A stretch of 64,000 nt of DNA from Solen grandis (GCA_021229015.1 CM037787.1:39503037-39567036), one strand, 5' to 3'; shown: positions 35,894 to 47,199, counted from the stretch's first letter. Numbers and translations are program-made. Notes: generated by a model not told the origin, from the sequence alone.

Positions 35894-36291
35894 TTATTTA
35901 TTTATTTTAATTATCTCCCTGTCTATAATGTTGTTTTTTTTTGTTTTGAGCATTACTCCATTACCATATGAAGTAAAGTCTTTATATTTTACATACTTAC
36001 TCCACTCATGAATGGCTTTCAATTGACATCCATTTGTTTGACATCTGACCTGCTCAGATGGGGCATAGTGTTTTTCGAACACATCTTGGTTTTCAATTTC
36101 AAAATGTAAATGCAATTGTTTTCTTGCCTTTTGTAAAATTGGATGTTTCCCTTTTTATTGTATAAAAAAAGTTTTGTATTGAATTTTGAAATCCTCCTTC
36201 CAGACAGTGACTTTAAATAATTTACCTATGAATAAATCTAAACAGAACAAGAAACAAAATGAGCAAATAGAAAACATCAATTATTGATTTT
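35894..36291. other. Non-coding flank
   Basis: AT-rich sequence continuing the older host repeat ('attatctccctgtctataat'). The 73-residue minus-strand frame at 35894-36115 has no recognised similarity. Confidence 0.35.
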
Positions 36292-36854
36292 TAGCTCACC
36301 AGAGCACAAAATGCTCAAGGTGAGCAATTCTGATTACTCGGATTCTTTATGATGCAAACTGGTCAGAATTTAATTCCATTGTATACAAATGATCACCATT
36401 AGGCTTTCTATCATATTTGCTGAAATAATGTTTATCCATTGAATTATGATGCCCCCAGGAGGTCGGCTTTTAATTCTTAACCAGTGAAATCGGTTGGGGG
36501 CTATAGGTTTGCATATTTCCATATGTCCCGCTTTTGTGTCCGTTCCATATCGGCACTATAACTTCGATATTTATTAATGGATTTTCATAAAATTTTACAA
36601 AGTGTATGTCCTAACACAAAGGTGTGTCACGTGCATCAACCCTATGTGTTCTTGAAAGGTCAAGGTCACGGGAGTTGTTAGAAATTCTCATTGGTATTTA
36701 TAGGCTGCATCTTCATATCCACTTTATAACTTTAATATCTATGGATGGATTTTCATAAAACATGACAAAAGTGTTTGTCAAAACACAAAGGTGTGTCACG
36801 TGTATGCTTAAAAGATCAAGGACACAAGAGTTGTTAGAAATTCTCTATGTTTTT

Positions 36855-39153
36855 TAGCTCGACTATTCGAAGAATACGAGAGCTATTGTAGTCGCCCTGG
36901 CGTCGGCACTGCAGCTTTTGGTTAAAGTTTTGCATGCAAGTTACTATCAACCTTATATCTCAATAACCATTTATGGTATTGACTTGAAAGTTTATAAATA
37001 TGTTCAGGGGCATCAGACAACCAAGGTAGATAACTCTTGACTGAATTTGATATGAATTATGGCCCCTTTTTAGCTCACCTGAGCCAGAGGCTCAAGGTGA
37101 GCTATTGTGACCGGTCTTCGTCCGTCGTCCGTCCGTCCGTCGTCCGTCCGTCCGTCGTCCGTCAACATTTTGCTTCAAACGACATCTCCTCCTTAACCGC
37201 TTGGTCAATTTTGATAAAACTTTACAGGGATGTTCCTTGGGTGGTCCCCTTTCAAAGTTGTTCAAAGAATTGAATTCCATTTGGAATTCTGGTTGCCATG
37301 GCAACGGAAAGAAAAAACTTAAAATGTCTTCTTCTCCAAAACAACCAACTTAATTTCAAAATGTTTTGGCACAGATGTTCCTTTGGTAAGTGTCTACCAA
37401 GATTGTTCAAATTATTTGGATCCGTAAAAAAACATGGCCGCCAGGGGCGGGGCTTATTTGCCTTATATGTATATAGAGAAACCTTTAAACAACATCTCCT
37501 CTGAAACCACTGGACAGAATTTGATTAAACTTGGCAGGGATGATCCTTGGGTCAACCTTCACAAAAGTTGCTAAAATAAACTTGATCCATGTAGAACTCT
37601 GGTTGCCATGGCAACAAAAAGGGGAAAAAAATGAAAACTTTAAAAATCATCTTCTTCAAAACTACTGGCCAGATTTTAAAATAAATTGGTACAGATGTTC
37701 CTTGGGTCAACCTCTACCAAAGTTGCTAAAATTATTCCGATCCGTAAAAAAACATGGCCGCCAGGGGCGGGGCTTATTTGTCTTATATGTATATAGAGAA
37801 ACCTTTAAACAACATCTCCTCTGAAACCACTGGACAGAATTTGATTAAAATTGGCAGGGATGATCCTTGGGTCAACCTTCACAAAAGTTGCTAAAATAAA
37901 CTTGATCCATGTAGAACTCTGGTTCCCTTGGCAACAAAAAGGGAAAAAAAATGAAAACTTTAAAAATCATCTTCTTCAAAACTACTGGCCAGATTTTAAA
38001 ATAAATTGGTACAGATGTTCCTTGGGTCAACCTCTACCAAAGTTGCTAAAATTATTCCGATCTGTAAAAAAACATGGCCGCCAGGGGCGGGGCTTATTTG
38101 CCTTATATGTATATAGAGAAACCTTTAAACAACATCTCCTCTGAAACCACTGGACAGAATTTGATTCAAATTGGCAGGGATGATCCTTGGGTCAACCTTC
38201 ACAAAAGTTGCTAAAATAAACTTGATCCATGTAGAACTCTGGTTGCCATGGCAACAAAAAAACAAGAAAAAAAGAAAACTTTAAAAGTCATCTTCTTCAA
38301 AACTACTGGCCAGATTTTAAAATAAATTGGTACAGATATTCCTTGGGCCAACCTCTACCAAAGTTGCTAAAATTATTCTGATCCGTAAAAAAACATGGCC
38401 GCCAGGGGCGGGGCTTATTTGCCTTATATGTACATAGAGAAACCTTTAAACAACATCTCCTCTGAAACCACTGGACAGATTTAGATTAAACTTGGCAGGG
38501 ATGATCCTTGGGTCAACCTTCACAAAAGCTGCTAAAATAAACTTGATCCATGTAGAACTCTGGTTGCCATGGCAACAAAAAGAAAAAAAATATGAAAACT
38601 TTAAAAATCATCTTCTTCAAAACTGCTGGCCAGATTTTAAAATAAATTGGTACAGATGTTCCTTGGGTCAACCTATTTATCTCAGGTGAGCGATTTAGGG
38701 CCATCATGGGCCTCTTGTTTAATTAAAAATTTTGGTTAAAGTTTTGCATGCAATTGAAAATTTGGTTAAAGTTTTGTATGCAAGCTACTATCCAGTTTGT
38801 ATCTCAGATATTGCTTGTGGAATTGACTAAAAAGTTAAGGAGTCAGGGGCTCAGATTACCAAGGAGGATAACTTTTGGACTGAATTTTATGCAAATTATG
38901 GCCCTTCTCTAACTTGGATTTTTGGTTAAAGTTTTGCACGGACAGTGTTATTGTGCTTATGTTTCAGTAACTAGGCATGGGATTGATTTTAGGCTTCATA
39001 AAAATATTAAGGAGTATCAGACTATCAAGGTATACCATTTTTGACTATTATTATGAACAGGGTATGTGAAGGGCAAGAATTGAAATAGATTTCTTTTGAT
39101 TTACCAATAAGCATTTTGAATAGGCAAGCTTGCTGTCTTCTGACAGCTCTTGT
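36855..39153 (+). mobile_element. Middle tandem-core element ('agctcgactattcg' family)
   Basis: The 5' end 'tagctcgactattcgaagaa' and the 3' hairpin gctgtcttctgacagc followed by tCTTGT delimit it. Its body ('ttggttaaagttttgcatgc', 'aatta..gcccctt') is interrupted at 37071-38718 by another element and resumes after it. It lies inside the outer element whose units flank it on both sides. Confidence 0.65.
37071..38718 (+). mobile_element. Inner tandem-core element with 320-bp units
   Basis: The head TAGCTCACCTGAGCC-aga-GGCTCAAGGTGAGC folds as a hairpin, followed by (gtcc/gtcgtcc)n. The core has four units of ~320 bp ('ggttgccatggcaacaaaaa', 'aaacatggccgccaggggcg', 'aaacaacatctcctctgaaa'). The end is 'ctcaggtgagcgatttaggg' and the hairpin gggccatcatgggcc with CTCTTGT. 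Open frames of 65-97 residues repeat with the unit and are not genes. Confidence 0.75.
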
Positions 39154-40194
39154 TATATGCTTCATCTATTTGTCCACTCTGTAACCTCCATATCTAGGGA
39201 TGGATTTTCATTATACTTTATAAAAGTGTTTCTCATTACATGAGGACATCTTGGTGCAACAATCATATGGGCTCTTGAAAGGTCAATGTCACAGGAGTTG
39301 TTAGAAATTTTCTTTGGTATTCATCAGCTTCATTTTCATTTTGCTCAATAACATCCCTATATATCTTGGGATTTTCATAGAACTTTACATATGTGTTTGT
39401 CATGACAAAAGGTGTGTCACATGCATCAAGATAGGTGTGTTTGAAAGGTCAAGGTCACGGGAGTTGTTAGAAATTGTCTTTGGTATTTATAGGCTACATC
39501 TTCGTGTCTGCTCTGTAACTTCCATATCTATGTTTGGATTTTCATGAAACTTGTAACAGAAGTGTTTGTCATCACACACAGTTGTGACATGTGTACCAAC
39601 TATCTGTGGGCTTGAAGGGTCAGTGCATTTTGGGGATCATAATCCATTTCCATTATTTTCTTGTTTCTATATGGCACAAATTCTTCATGGGGGGCTTTTA
39701 CAGATGGGGACTCCAGACAGTATTGGTTGCTTTACTAACAAGGCCTTGTTTCCTTATAGAGCACTCTATTTACAAAAAATCAAAATAATTCTAGCGGTCA
39801 GAATTTTATTTCATTCAACACTAATGGTTACCTTTTGCCTTGAAATTCATCCCTTGAACCCATGGGAATTAGCTTGTTTTCATATAATGTATATAGATAA
39901 TATGTTTCAAAATAATTCTTATCTGAAATCAGTGTTCAGAATAAAGTTATGTTTGAACTTATTCCTCTGCCATAATTGCTTACCCTTGATATGAGGCCTC
40001 CATATAGTCAGCTAGTTTTCTTTTATAATCTCTATTGAAATTTTATGATTCTTTGTAGCTTAAGTTTGTATCTAGTTCATGTTGAAAATAATTGGCCTGA
40101 ACTGTTTTAATTAGGCTTGTGAGCATTTAAGGGTCACTATGGCCCTTTTTGTTTCCATTATAATTCATCCAGTAAGGAAGGGCCATGATTCAGT

Positions 40195-41520
40195 TATTAG
40201 ACCAACAATCCACGGATAAACCTGATACAAAAGAAGATTTGAATTCCACCAACAATCCATGCAGAAATCTAATACAAAATAAGATTTGAATTCCATCAAA
40301 AATCCATGCAGAAATCTAAAACAAAATAAGACATGAATTTCACCAAAAATCCATGCAGAAATCTAATACAAAATAAGATTTGAATTCCACCAACAATCCA
40401 TGCAGAAATCTAATACAAAATAAGACTTATATTTCACCAAAAATCCATGCAGAAATCTAATACAAAATAAGACATGAATTTCACCAAAAATCCATGCATA
40501 AATCCAATACAAAATAAGATTTGAATTCCACCAACAATCCATGCAGAAATCTAATACAAAATAAGACATGAATTTCACCAAAAATCCATGCATAAATCCA
40601 ATACAAAATAAGATTTGAATTCCACCAACAATCCATGCAGAAATCTAATACAAAATAAGATTTGAATTCCACCAACAATCCATGCAGAAATCTAATACAA
40701 AATAAGACATGAATTTCACCAAAAATCCATGCAGAAATCTAATACAAAATAAGATTTGAATTCCACCAACAATCCATGCAGAAATCTAATACAAAATAAG
40801 ACATGAATTTCACCATAAATCCATGCATAAATCCAATACAAAATAAGATTTGAATTCCACCAACAATCCATGCAGAAATCTAATACAAAATAAGATATGA
40901 ATTCCATCAAAAATCCATGCAGAAATCTAATACAAAATAAGACATGAATTTCACCAAAAATCCATGCAGAAATCCAATACAAAATAAGACATGAATTCCA
41001 CCAACAATCCATGCAGAAATCTAATACAAAATAAGACATGAATTTCACCAAAAATCCATGCATAAATCCAATACAAAATAAGATTTGAATTCCACCAACA
41101 ATCCATGCAGAAATCTAATACAAAATAAGACATGAATTTCACCAAAAATCCATGCATAAATCCAATACAAAATAAGATTTGAATTCCATCAAAAATCCAT
41201 GCATAAATCTAATACAAAATAAGATTTGAATTCCATCAAAAATCCATGCAGAAATCTAATACAAAATAAGACATGAATTACACCAAAAATCCATGCATAA
41301 ATCCAATACAAAATAAGATTTGAATTCCACCAAAAATCCATGCATAAATCCAATACAAAATAAGATTTGAATTCCACCAACAATCCATGCAGAAATCTAA
41401 TACAAAATAAGACATGAATTCACCAACAACCATGCAGAAATCAAAAAAACTTATATTTCACCAAAAGTCCATGCAGAAATCTAATACAAAATAAGACTTA
41501 AATTCCACCAAAAATCCTAA
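40195..41520. repeat. 47-bp minisatellite, ~28 copies, in the putative ATP5PO intron
   Basis: The unit is aatccatgcagaaatctaat + acaaaataagatttgaattc + caccaac. Variants (gacatgaatttcaccaaa; cataaatccaat) alternate in a partly regular pattern, suggesting a ~94-bp higher-order unit. The minus-strand frames of 63-115 residues here are by-products. Confidence 0.95.
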
Positions 41521-41841
41521 GCACTTAGTAATACTTGAGTTCTTAAATTGTGCTTTCAGCCATTCTTAGTGAAATATTCAAGTACATGACAGTCAAAGAT
41601 GATAGAAATGATTACCTTAATATCTAACAATATATGTAAAGGAATGAAATAAATGGGTATTTTTATTGCAGAAATATATATAATGTAAACGTTAAATTAT
41701 TTACTTAGTGTTAAGTGTGGTTTGCAGTATTTGTAGCAAGATTCTAATATGGCATTCTGTTTAGAAGTCACATGAGCCATGAAATCACCATCTCTTTAAT
41801 TGCCATTTCTGAGTTATTGGACCATGATATTTCTCTTTCAG

Positions 41842-41955
41842 GTGGATCCAGAGATCATGGGAGGTATGACTGTGGACATCGGTGACAAGTACATTGACAT
41901 GTCCACTGCCAACAAGATCAAGAAGTTCACCAAGCTTATAGAGGAAACTGTGTAG
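41842..41955 (+). CDS. ATP5PO: ATP synthase subunit O (OSCP), terminal coding exon
   Basis: The exon encodes the C-terminus of the oligomycin-sensitivity-conferring protein, the stalk subunit that ties the F1 head to the peripheral stator of mitochondrial ATP synthase. It follows a pyrimidine-rich acceptor ('tttctctttcag') and reads 37 residues beginning VDPEIMGGMTVDIGDKYIDM and ending KFTKLIEETV, then TAG. This aligns with the family's conserved end (D-P-x-I-M-G-G-M, then I-G-[DE]-K-Y-[IV]-D-M-S). Upstream exons, including the transit peptide and helical N-domain, are not identified; they must lie upstream, across an intron that contains at least the 47-bp array. Identification is firm for the exon; whether the gene is intact cannot be judged. 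Confidence 0.9.
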   Translation: MDPEIMGGMTVDIGDKYIDMSTANKIKKFTKLIEETV

Positions 41956-42110
41956 TTAGGACTTCTGTGGAACATTGTGGTTGTACCAACACTCTGACCA
42001 GCTGACCTGTGTGTGCTAGTGATCATCATTATTATAACAGACTGTTAGAAATTGGATAAAACGTTTTGGATGATAAATGAATTAAAATTTATTTGTAATT
42101 AAGTAGTTCT
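41956..42110 (+). other. ATP5PO: ATP5PO 3'UTR with ATTAAA signal
   Basis: The ~150 bases after the stop are AT-rich and contain ATTAAA at 42081-42086, a common variant polyadenylation signal, followed by T/G-rich sequence ('atttatttgtaatt', 'ttcttttgtcctgtg'). The cleavage site is inferred. Confidence 0.55.
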
Positions 42111-42191
42111 TTTGTCCTGTGCTCCTGGGAACAAATGTGGATGAGGGTGTAACTATGTCAGTCCAAGGTTGCCTGTTGCAAAGCATATATG

Positions 42192-43003
42192 TATATGCTC
42201 AAGATGAGCTATTAGGACCAGTTAGTGTCCATTGTATGTCGTCCACAATTAGTTTACACCCTAGTGATTCTAGCATCTTTATTTCTTACAGAATTATCTT
42301 TTAACTTCAAAACAATGTTTATGACCCTCCCCATTGGCTATTTGGTTAAAGTGTCCGCCTCAAGAGCAGGAGGTTGTGAGTTCAATCTCTGGCAGCGACA
42401 TACCAAAGTCATAAAAGATGGTACTGGTATAGCTCCTTTGCTTGGCACTTAGCATAAAATAAGGGTAGATCAAGACCTGGATGGCCTGGTGTCAGGATAA
42501 TGTGACCGGGTGTGGTATCATGCCACATGTCTACGGCCTGATACTGCAGTGTGATAGCACTATATCTGTCTCAAGTAGACATCGTCTCCAAATGACTGAA
42601 TTACTGTCAGTGGAACATTAAACCCAACAAACAAACCATGTTTATGGCTACAATCTCTCAGACAGTTTTTGTTATGGCTTGTATCTGCCAAGGAGTTTTG
42701 CCCTTTAAATGTAAAAAAAAATTCCAGATTAATTAATACTTTGTTTACACTCTAGTATCTTCATTTCTCTAGCATTCTTCTCCAAACTTTATGACATTGT
42801 TTATTGCCAATAATACCTTGCTTTAGTTTGATTATGGCTAGTTAATTGGCCAATTTTGTCATGAGTTATGGCCCTTGAATTATTAAAAAAGGCCAGATTT
42901 CATTTTGGTCATACTCGATGTTATTCATTTCTTATACTGTCTTCTTCTTCAAACAATGTTTATGGCCAATGGTCTATGACAAGTTTGGTTATGGCTAATA
43001 TGG
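42192..43003 (+). repeat. Decayed tandem-core element, interrupted by a SINE and a MITE
   Basis: It begins 'atgctcaagatgagctatta', a worn head, with core phrases 'aacaatgtttatggc' and 'atctttatttct'. Matching text seems to resume near 45490-45640 ('ggccagcaggtcaggag'-like, 'tatggcccttgaa'), so 43004-45480 may be an insertion in it. Confidence 0.45.
42324..42637 (+). mobile_element. SINE family 2, full length, Leu-like tRNA head
   Basis: The head 'ggctatttggttaaagtgtc' to 'gttgtgagttcaatctctgg' carries degenerate A and B boxes. The body ('ggtatcatgccacatgtcta', 'ctgcagtgtgatagcactat') and tail 'aaacccaacaaacaaacc' follow. The target duplication ATGTTTATG is present at 42315-42323 and 42638-42646. 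Confidence 0.88.
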
Positions 43004-43224
43004 ATCTCTCTTCATAGACAGCCGCCTGACTCGTTATGGGTCGTTCTCTCTCTCTTATACATACTAGATTCGGTGGATATGAAGAATTTATCCATCAAAT
43101 AGTAACCTACTTATAAAGAAATTTGAACAAGCGACTTCTAAACCAAAAGACTTTATCACATACAGTACAACAGTACAGAGAGAACGACCCATAACGAGTC
43201 AGACGGCTGTCTATGAAGAGAGAT
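43004..43224. mobile_element. MITE/foldback with ~47-bp inverted ends
   Basis: The left arm 'atctctcttcatagacagcc' continuing 'gcctgactcgttatgggtcg' and 'ttctctct' is matched by the complementary right arm ending at 43224 with only one or two differences. The ~120-bp loop is non-coding. Confidence 0.75.
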
Positions 43225-45490
43225 TTTATATGTGATGACGTCATTTCCGGTTATACCACCAATACACTTCCGGTTCATTGAATTCAAAACATAGCTTGAA
43301 GTGAGACCTTTCTATCTATACCAAGATCACGCAAATCGGTCAAGAAATGACTGAGATATAGCCTTAAATATATTTTGTGGAGAATATTTGACGCCATTTT
43401 CCGGTCACGTGACATTTTTCAAACGCTTATATCTCGCGAACGAATAAAGATAACCCTATAAAAGTATACCTTTCCAACGGTATATGAAACACGATCTTTT
43501 GAGAAAGTTGAAAATTGGGTTTAAAAATCGCTGTTACGTCATAACTCAGTAACGGTTGAAAATCGAATCGAGAACATAGGGTTTATTTTGAAGTATTTTG
43601 ATAAATCTATCAATTGATATAAAAATTGTGAAAATCAATATCGTAAACGGTTGCACTAGACAGGAAAAACTGATTTAAGCTCTTTTATTATTTTGTTGTT
43701 GTTTCAACCAATATAGAAAATATGAACATAACGGTTTTAAAGTTTAAAGAATTCCGATTATTTTGAAGTATTACACTTACAAATATTCGTAGTTTAACAG
43801 AATATATAGATACCTACATCACTTTATAACCCTTATTCTAACTCCCTCTAAAAGTCGTGCAACTAGGAGATATTTAATCCGTTACCTAGGTAAAGCTAAG
43901 GATTAACGTAAACATTGGTCAGCTCCCTTTGTAGGGCTATCTTAATCCGATCTCAAGTCAACCAATATTGACGTATAAATGGTACTGGGCCCTTACAAGG
44001 AGTCGAAGTCATGTATAAACTTGACCATTCATGTCCACTCTAGCGCAGAAAAGATACTAAGAAGCAACATATATATATTGGAATTGTGACTGGAAGGTTG
44101 GATTTGGAAGTTACCAATTTGGTAAGTTGATTTTTCATCAATGCTTTCATGCAGAAAATATACTAAAAAGCAACATAATATAAATTGGAATTGTGACTGA
44201 AAGATTTAATTTGAAAGTTAACAATTTGGTAAGTTGATTTTTCATCAATGTGATCAGACGCTAAAATGATGGTATTTTCAGTAGATTCCTATTATTATTA
44301 TTGGGAATATCTAAATTATTTTCATTCTATTATATCAATTGATTATATGTACAAGAAAGGCTGGGAAAAATCTGAAATACTTATTAAATAGCTGTTTTTA
44401 AAAAAAAAAGTTCACTTTATGTATTAGAATTATATTTTATGCTACATTCACCTGTAATTTCTGAAAACTTACCTTAACACGTGAAACAGATCTGAGCCTC
44501 GTTTTGAACACGTAATTCGATTGGTCAATAAAGGCTGACATTTGATTGGTCGAGGACTCGTTCCTGATTAGTTGAAAAAGAATGTTTCTGATTGGTTGAT
44601 TTTTCAATCCCCTAACTACAAGTTACGTTTGAGGGAGATATTGATCACTCACACATCCGCTCCTAAATCAACACACGCCAGACAAAGTTTCGACTCTAAA
44701 GGGATTAACTTGGGACACTTGTATAGACCACTGTTCGCGTTTCCTTCCCTAAATCAACACACGCCAGACAGACACTTGGGCGACTTTAAAGAGATTAACT
44801 TCTGACACTCGTATAGGTCATTGTTCGCATTTCCGTCCCTAAATCAATATCGCTATTGTTCAATCGCTAAAAATAGACCGTCTATTGTTAACGCGGGTGG
44901 CTTGGGAAACGAGTGCAAAAGTTGTGAAATGTCATTTCTAAAAATAGTTTCTAAAAATAGCTGTCGCTTATCTCGAGTTTCATTTGAGCAAAGGACGCCG
45001 AGGAGTCAACATCGTAAAAGGTGAGCATTAGTATTTAGACCTAGTTGATATATATTATCATCCTATTTTTTATGAATGTTCTATATATTTAATTATTATT
45101 ATTATTATTATTGATGTGATTTTTAAAATTAATATTATTGTTATTATTATTTATTGGTGTTTAGTAAATTAATTATTACTATTAAAAGAATACCAAGGTC
45201 TGAGATCGAATGGAAGTGACCCTCAATTTCCGCGAGTAGATCTTAGATCGAGTATACAAGTCACCTCTGTATACTATAACCAAGCAAATGACAACTAATA
45301 TGGCCGCCGCACATGCGCACTACCCTTAAACTCTTATATGCAAATTAGATACCCTAAAAATTCAATATGGCCGCCGCACATGCGCACAACCCTTAAACGC
45401 TTATATGCAAATGAATTACTATTAATAGAAACAAAATGGCCGCCTATTACGTCATCTTTGTTTACACGTAAAGCGTCCCCTATACTACTA
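43225..45490. other. Unassigned 2.3-kb stretch with several short direct duplications
   Basis: No coding domain. Direct repeats: ~105 bp at 44060-44260 ('ccaatttggtaagttgattt'), ~100 bp at 44645-44850 ('ctaaatcaacacacgccaga'), and ~64 bp at 45297-45420 ('aatatggccgccgcacatgc', with 'atgcaaat'). An ATT-rich simple repeat lies at 45095-45170. Possibly one large non-autonomous element together with the preceding MITE. Confidence 0.4.
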
Positions 45491-45650
45491 TTTTAGTTAA
45501 GAGTATGAATATATCTCTTAGCCAAGTTTGAGTATGAATGATATTGGACCAGCAGGTCAGGAGTAATGGCCCTTGAAATGTATAAAAGGACAGATTTTAC
45601 CTTTTGACACCCTTACAATCTTATTTATTAAGAAATCTTGCTGGTTAAGC

Positions 45651-46000
45651 TCCCTAGCTTGGCACTCGACATACCAGTATAAGGGTAGTTCCAGGACTGG
45701 ATGGCCTGGTGTCAGGATGTAAATGTGCCTTGACTATTTGAGTTTACCGTCGCTTTGACAGTATTTCAGTCATATAGCGACGTCCAGCTAATTACAGGTG
45801 GAGGAAGACCCCGAATGCACGAAGGCATCCGGGTACAACCACCGACCTAGGATGTAAATTTGACGAGGTGTGGTATCATGTCAAATGTCTACTGTGGGAT
45901 ACATCAGTGTGGCAGCACTTTATCTGTCTCTAGTAGACATGGTCTCAAAATGGATGAAATACTGTCGGCAGGACATATTGAACCCAACAAGCAAACAAAA
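45651..46000 (+). mobile_element. SINE family 2, 5'-truncated, interrupted by a nested SINE
   Basis: It starts at 'taagctccctagcttggcac' (head missing). It carries 'ggatggcctggtgtcagga', then an insertion (45725-45848), then resumes 'gaggtgtggtatcatg' and ends 'gaacccaacaagcaaacaaa'. Confidence 0.82.
45725..45848 (-). mobile_element. SINE family 1, 5'-truncated, nested in SINE family 2
   Basis: In minus orientation it contains the body from 'taggtcggtggttgtacccg' to the tail 'ctcaaatagtcaagg'. The target duplication AGGATGTAAAT flanks it at 45714-45724 and 45849-45859. The flanks continue the host SINE, so the order of insertion is clear. Confidence 0.88.
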
Positions 46001-46055
46001 GCAATCCTGATCAAACTTATGCACAATGTTAAGGACGATTTCTACAGATTTCTAC

Positions 46056-46565
46056 AATAATAATCCTTTCATAGAATTTTCTAATTTTTTGACATCCGTA
46101 GTAGAATCCAATGGCGAGTTCGAAAATGAAAAGAAAAAGTAAGGTTGTCGGGCTACTTTTTTAGTAAAAATGAAGTTTCCATGGTAACCAATTTGGTGAA
46201 ATCCTACAAAATGGCCTAATTTATTCAAGTTACTTAAAATATTCCAGATATTTTACACAAACATAACAAACATGAATTTGCACACAAAACAACTTTATTT
46301 TATGTTATAATTAAGTAATTTTTCCATCTGTACATTTTTTCAACACAATACAGCCATTTTGAATTTCCTCACAGGGTAAAAATGAAAGAAAAAACACTCA
46401 TGTTCTGCAAATAAATAAAGATTAAATAATAATCCTTTCATAGAATGTTTTTATTTTTTGATATCCATAGTAGAATTTAATGGCGAGTTTAAAAATGAAA
46501 AGAAAAAGTAAGGTTGTCGGGCTACTTTTTTTGTAAAAATGAAATTTCCATGGTAACCAATTTGC
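46056..46565. repeat. Two ~143-bp direct repeats ~225 bp apart
   Basis: The copies at 46056-46200 and 46425-46565 share 'aataataatcctttcataga', 'aatgaaaagaaaaagtaagg' and 'ttgtcgggctac', and end at 'tttccatggtaaccaatttg'. Similarity is about 90 percent by eye. Confidence 0.8.
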
Positions 46566-46781
46566 CAAAACTATAAAAAAAATCATAAAAATTCTTTTTA
46601 AATATCCATTATCATCCAAAGAAATTGATTTAACAGGTTGACGGTACAGCTGGGATGCCGCTCTTATTCTATCAGATCGTTCTTTCTTTGATTTTTTAAC
46701 AAACTGACCGCGTATCCGTAGTAGTTGGCTCATCGTAATCGATGACTTAAACGCAAAGTGAAATGTCCGAATGCTTTTCAA
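46422..46781 (-). CDS. Unrecognised 119-residue open frame
   Basis: I do not recognise this protein. Residues ~1-57 ('MSQLLRIRGQFVKKSKKERS' and following) are basic and look protein-like. The remaining half is translated from one of the 46056-46565 direct repeats and is rich in F/K/I, unlike a genuine domain. If real, only the first part would be an exon, with a splice site before the repeat; no donor was identified. A chance frame is as likely. Confidence 0.2.
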   Translation of the reverse strand: MKSIRTFHFAFKSSITMSQLLRIRGQFVKKSKKERSDRIRAASQLYRQPVKSISLDDNGYLKRIFMIFFIVLANWLPWKFHFYKKSSPTTLLFLFIFKLAIKFYYGYQKIKTFYERIII

Positions 46782-47049
46782 CTATTTCCTTTTTGAAGAG
46801 TAAAAGTCGACGATTATCTCTCCTAGATGCGCTTGAGTGATGCGCATAAATTACTACCGAAAACGTCCTTAATGGACGAAGGTCTATTATGACTTCCATT
46901 AGATTAATCTTGTACTTATCAACATGCGGTTTAAGAACAAAAGTAAATTATACAATCAACAATACTGACACCTTTACATATTGTACGACCTTCATAATCT
47001 TCATGTGAACGTCAACTCAATGTAAAATATATATGATTACGATAGGAAA

Positions 47050-47191
47050 TTCAGCTGGCTTGCGGTTGGTCGGTGGTTGTACCCGGATGCCTCCGTGCAT
47101 TCGGGGTCTTCCTCCACCTGTAATTAGCTGGACGTCGCTATATGACTGAAATACTGTCGAAGCGACGGTGTACTCAAATAGTCAAGTCACA
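47050..47191 (+). mobile_element. SINE family 1, 5'-truncated, with target duplication
   Basis: Body and tail only ('cagctggcttgcggttggtc' to 'gtactcaaatagtcaagtca'). The 8-bp target duplication ATAGGAAA lies at 47042-47049 and 47192-47199. It is truncated at nearly the same point as the 16007 copy. Confidence 0.85.
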
Positions 47192-47199
47192 ATAGGAAA

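Larger units (their letters stand above)
36292..40152 (+). mobile_element. Outer decayed tandem-core element, host of nested copies
   Basis: It starts TAGCTCACCAGAGCAC...TGCTCAAGGTGAGC and ends with the degenerate hairpin agggtcactatggccctttttgt, equivalent to the terminal hairpin of copies A-C. Inside are ~180-bp units ('aggtcaaggtcacgggagtt', 'gttagaaattctc', 'atggattttcataaaa') on both sides of the inserted element at 36855-39153. A second family start ('gttgggggctatag', ~36492) suggests another nesting layer. No protein coding. Confidence 0.55.

Noticed and set aside
37531..38689. Repeated ~97-residue frames ('MAGMILGSTFTKVAKI...')
   Set aside because: One per 320-bp unit of a tandem-core element; they decay freely and match no family.
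39566..39994. 142-residue open frame
   Set aside because: No recognisable domain; it lies in the decayed outer tandem-core element.
40195..41520. Repetitive 63-115-residue proteins rich in F, M and W
   Set aside because: The frames come from a 47-bp non-coding array and change frame with every unit, since 47 is not a multiple of three.
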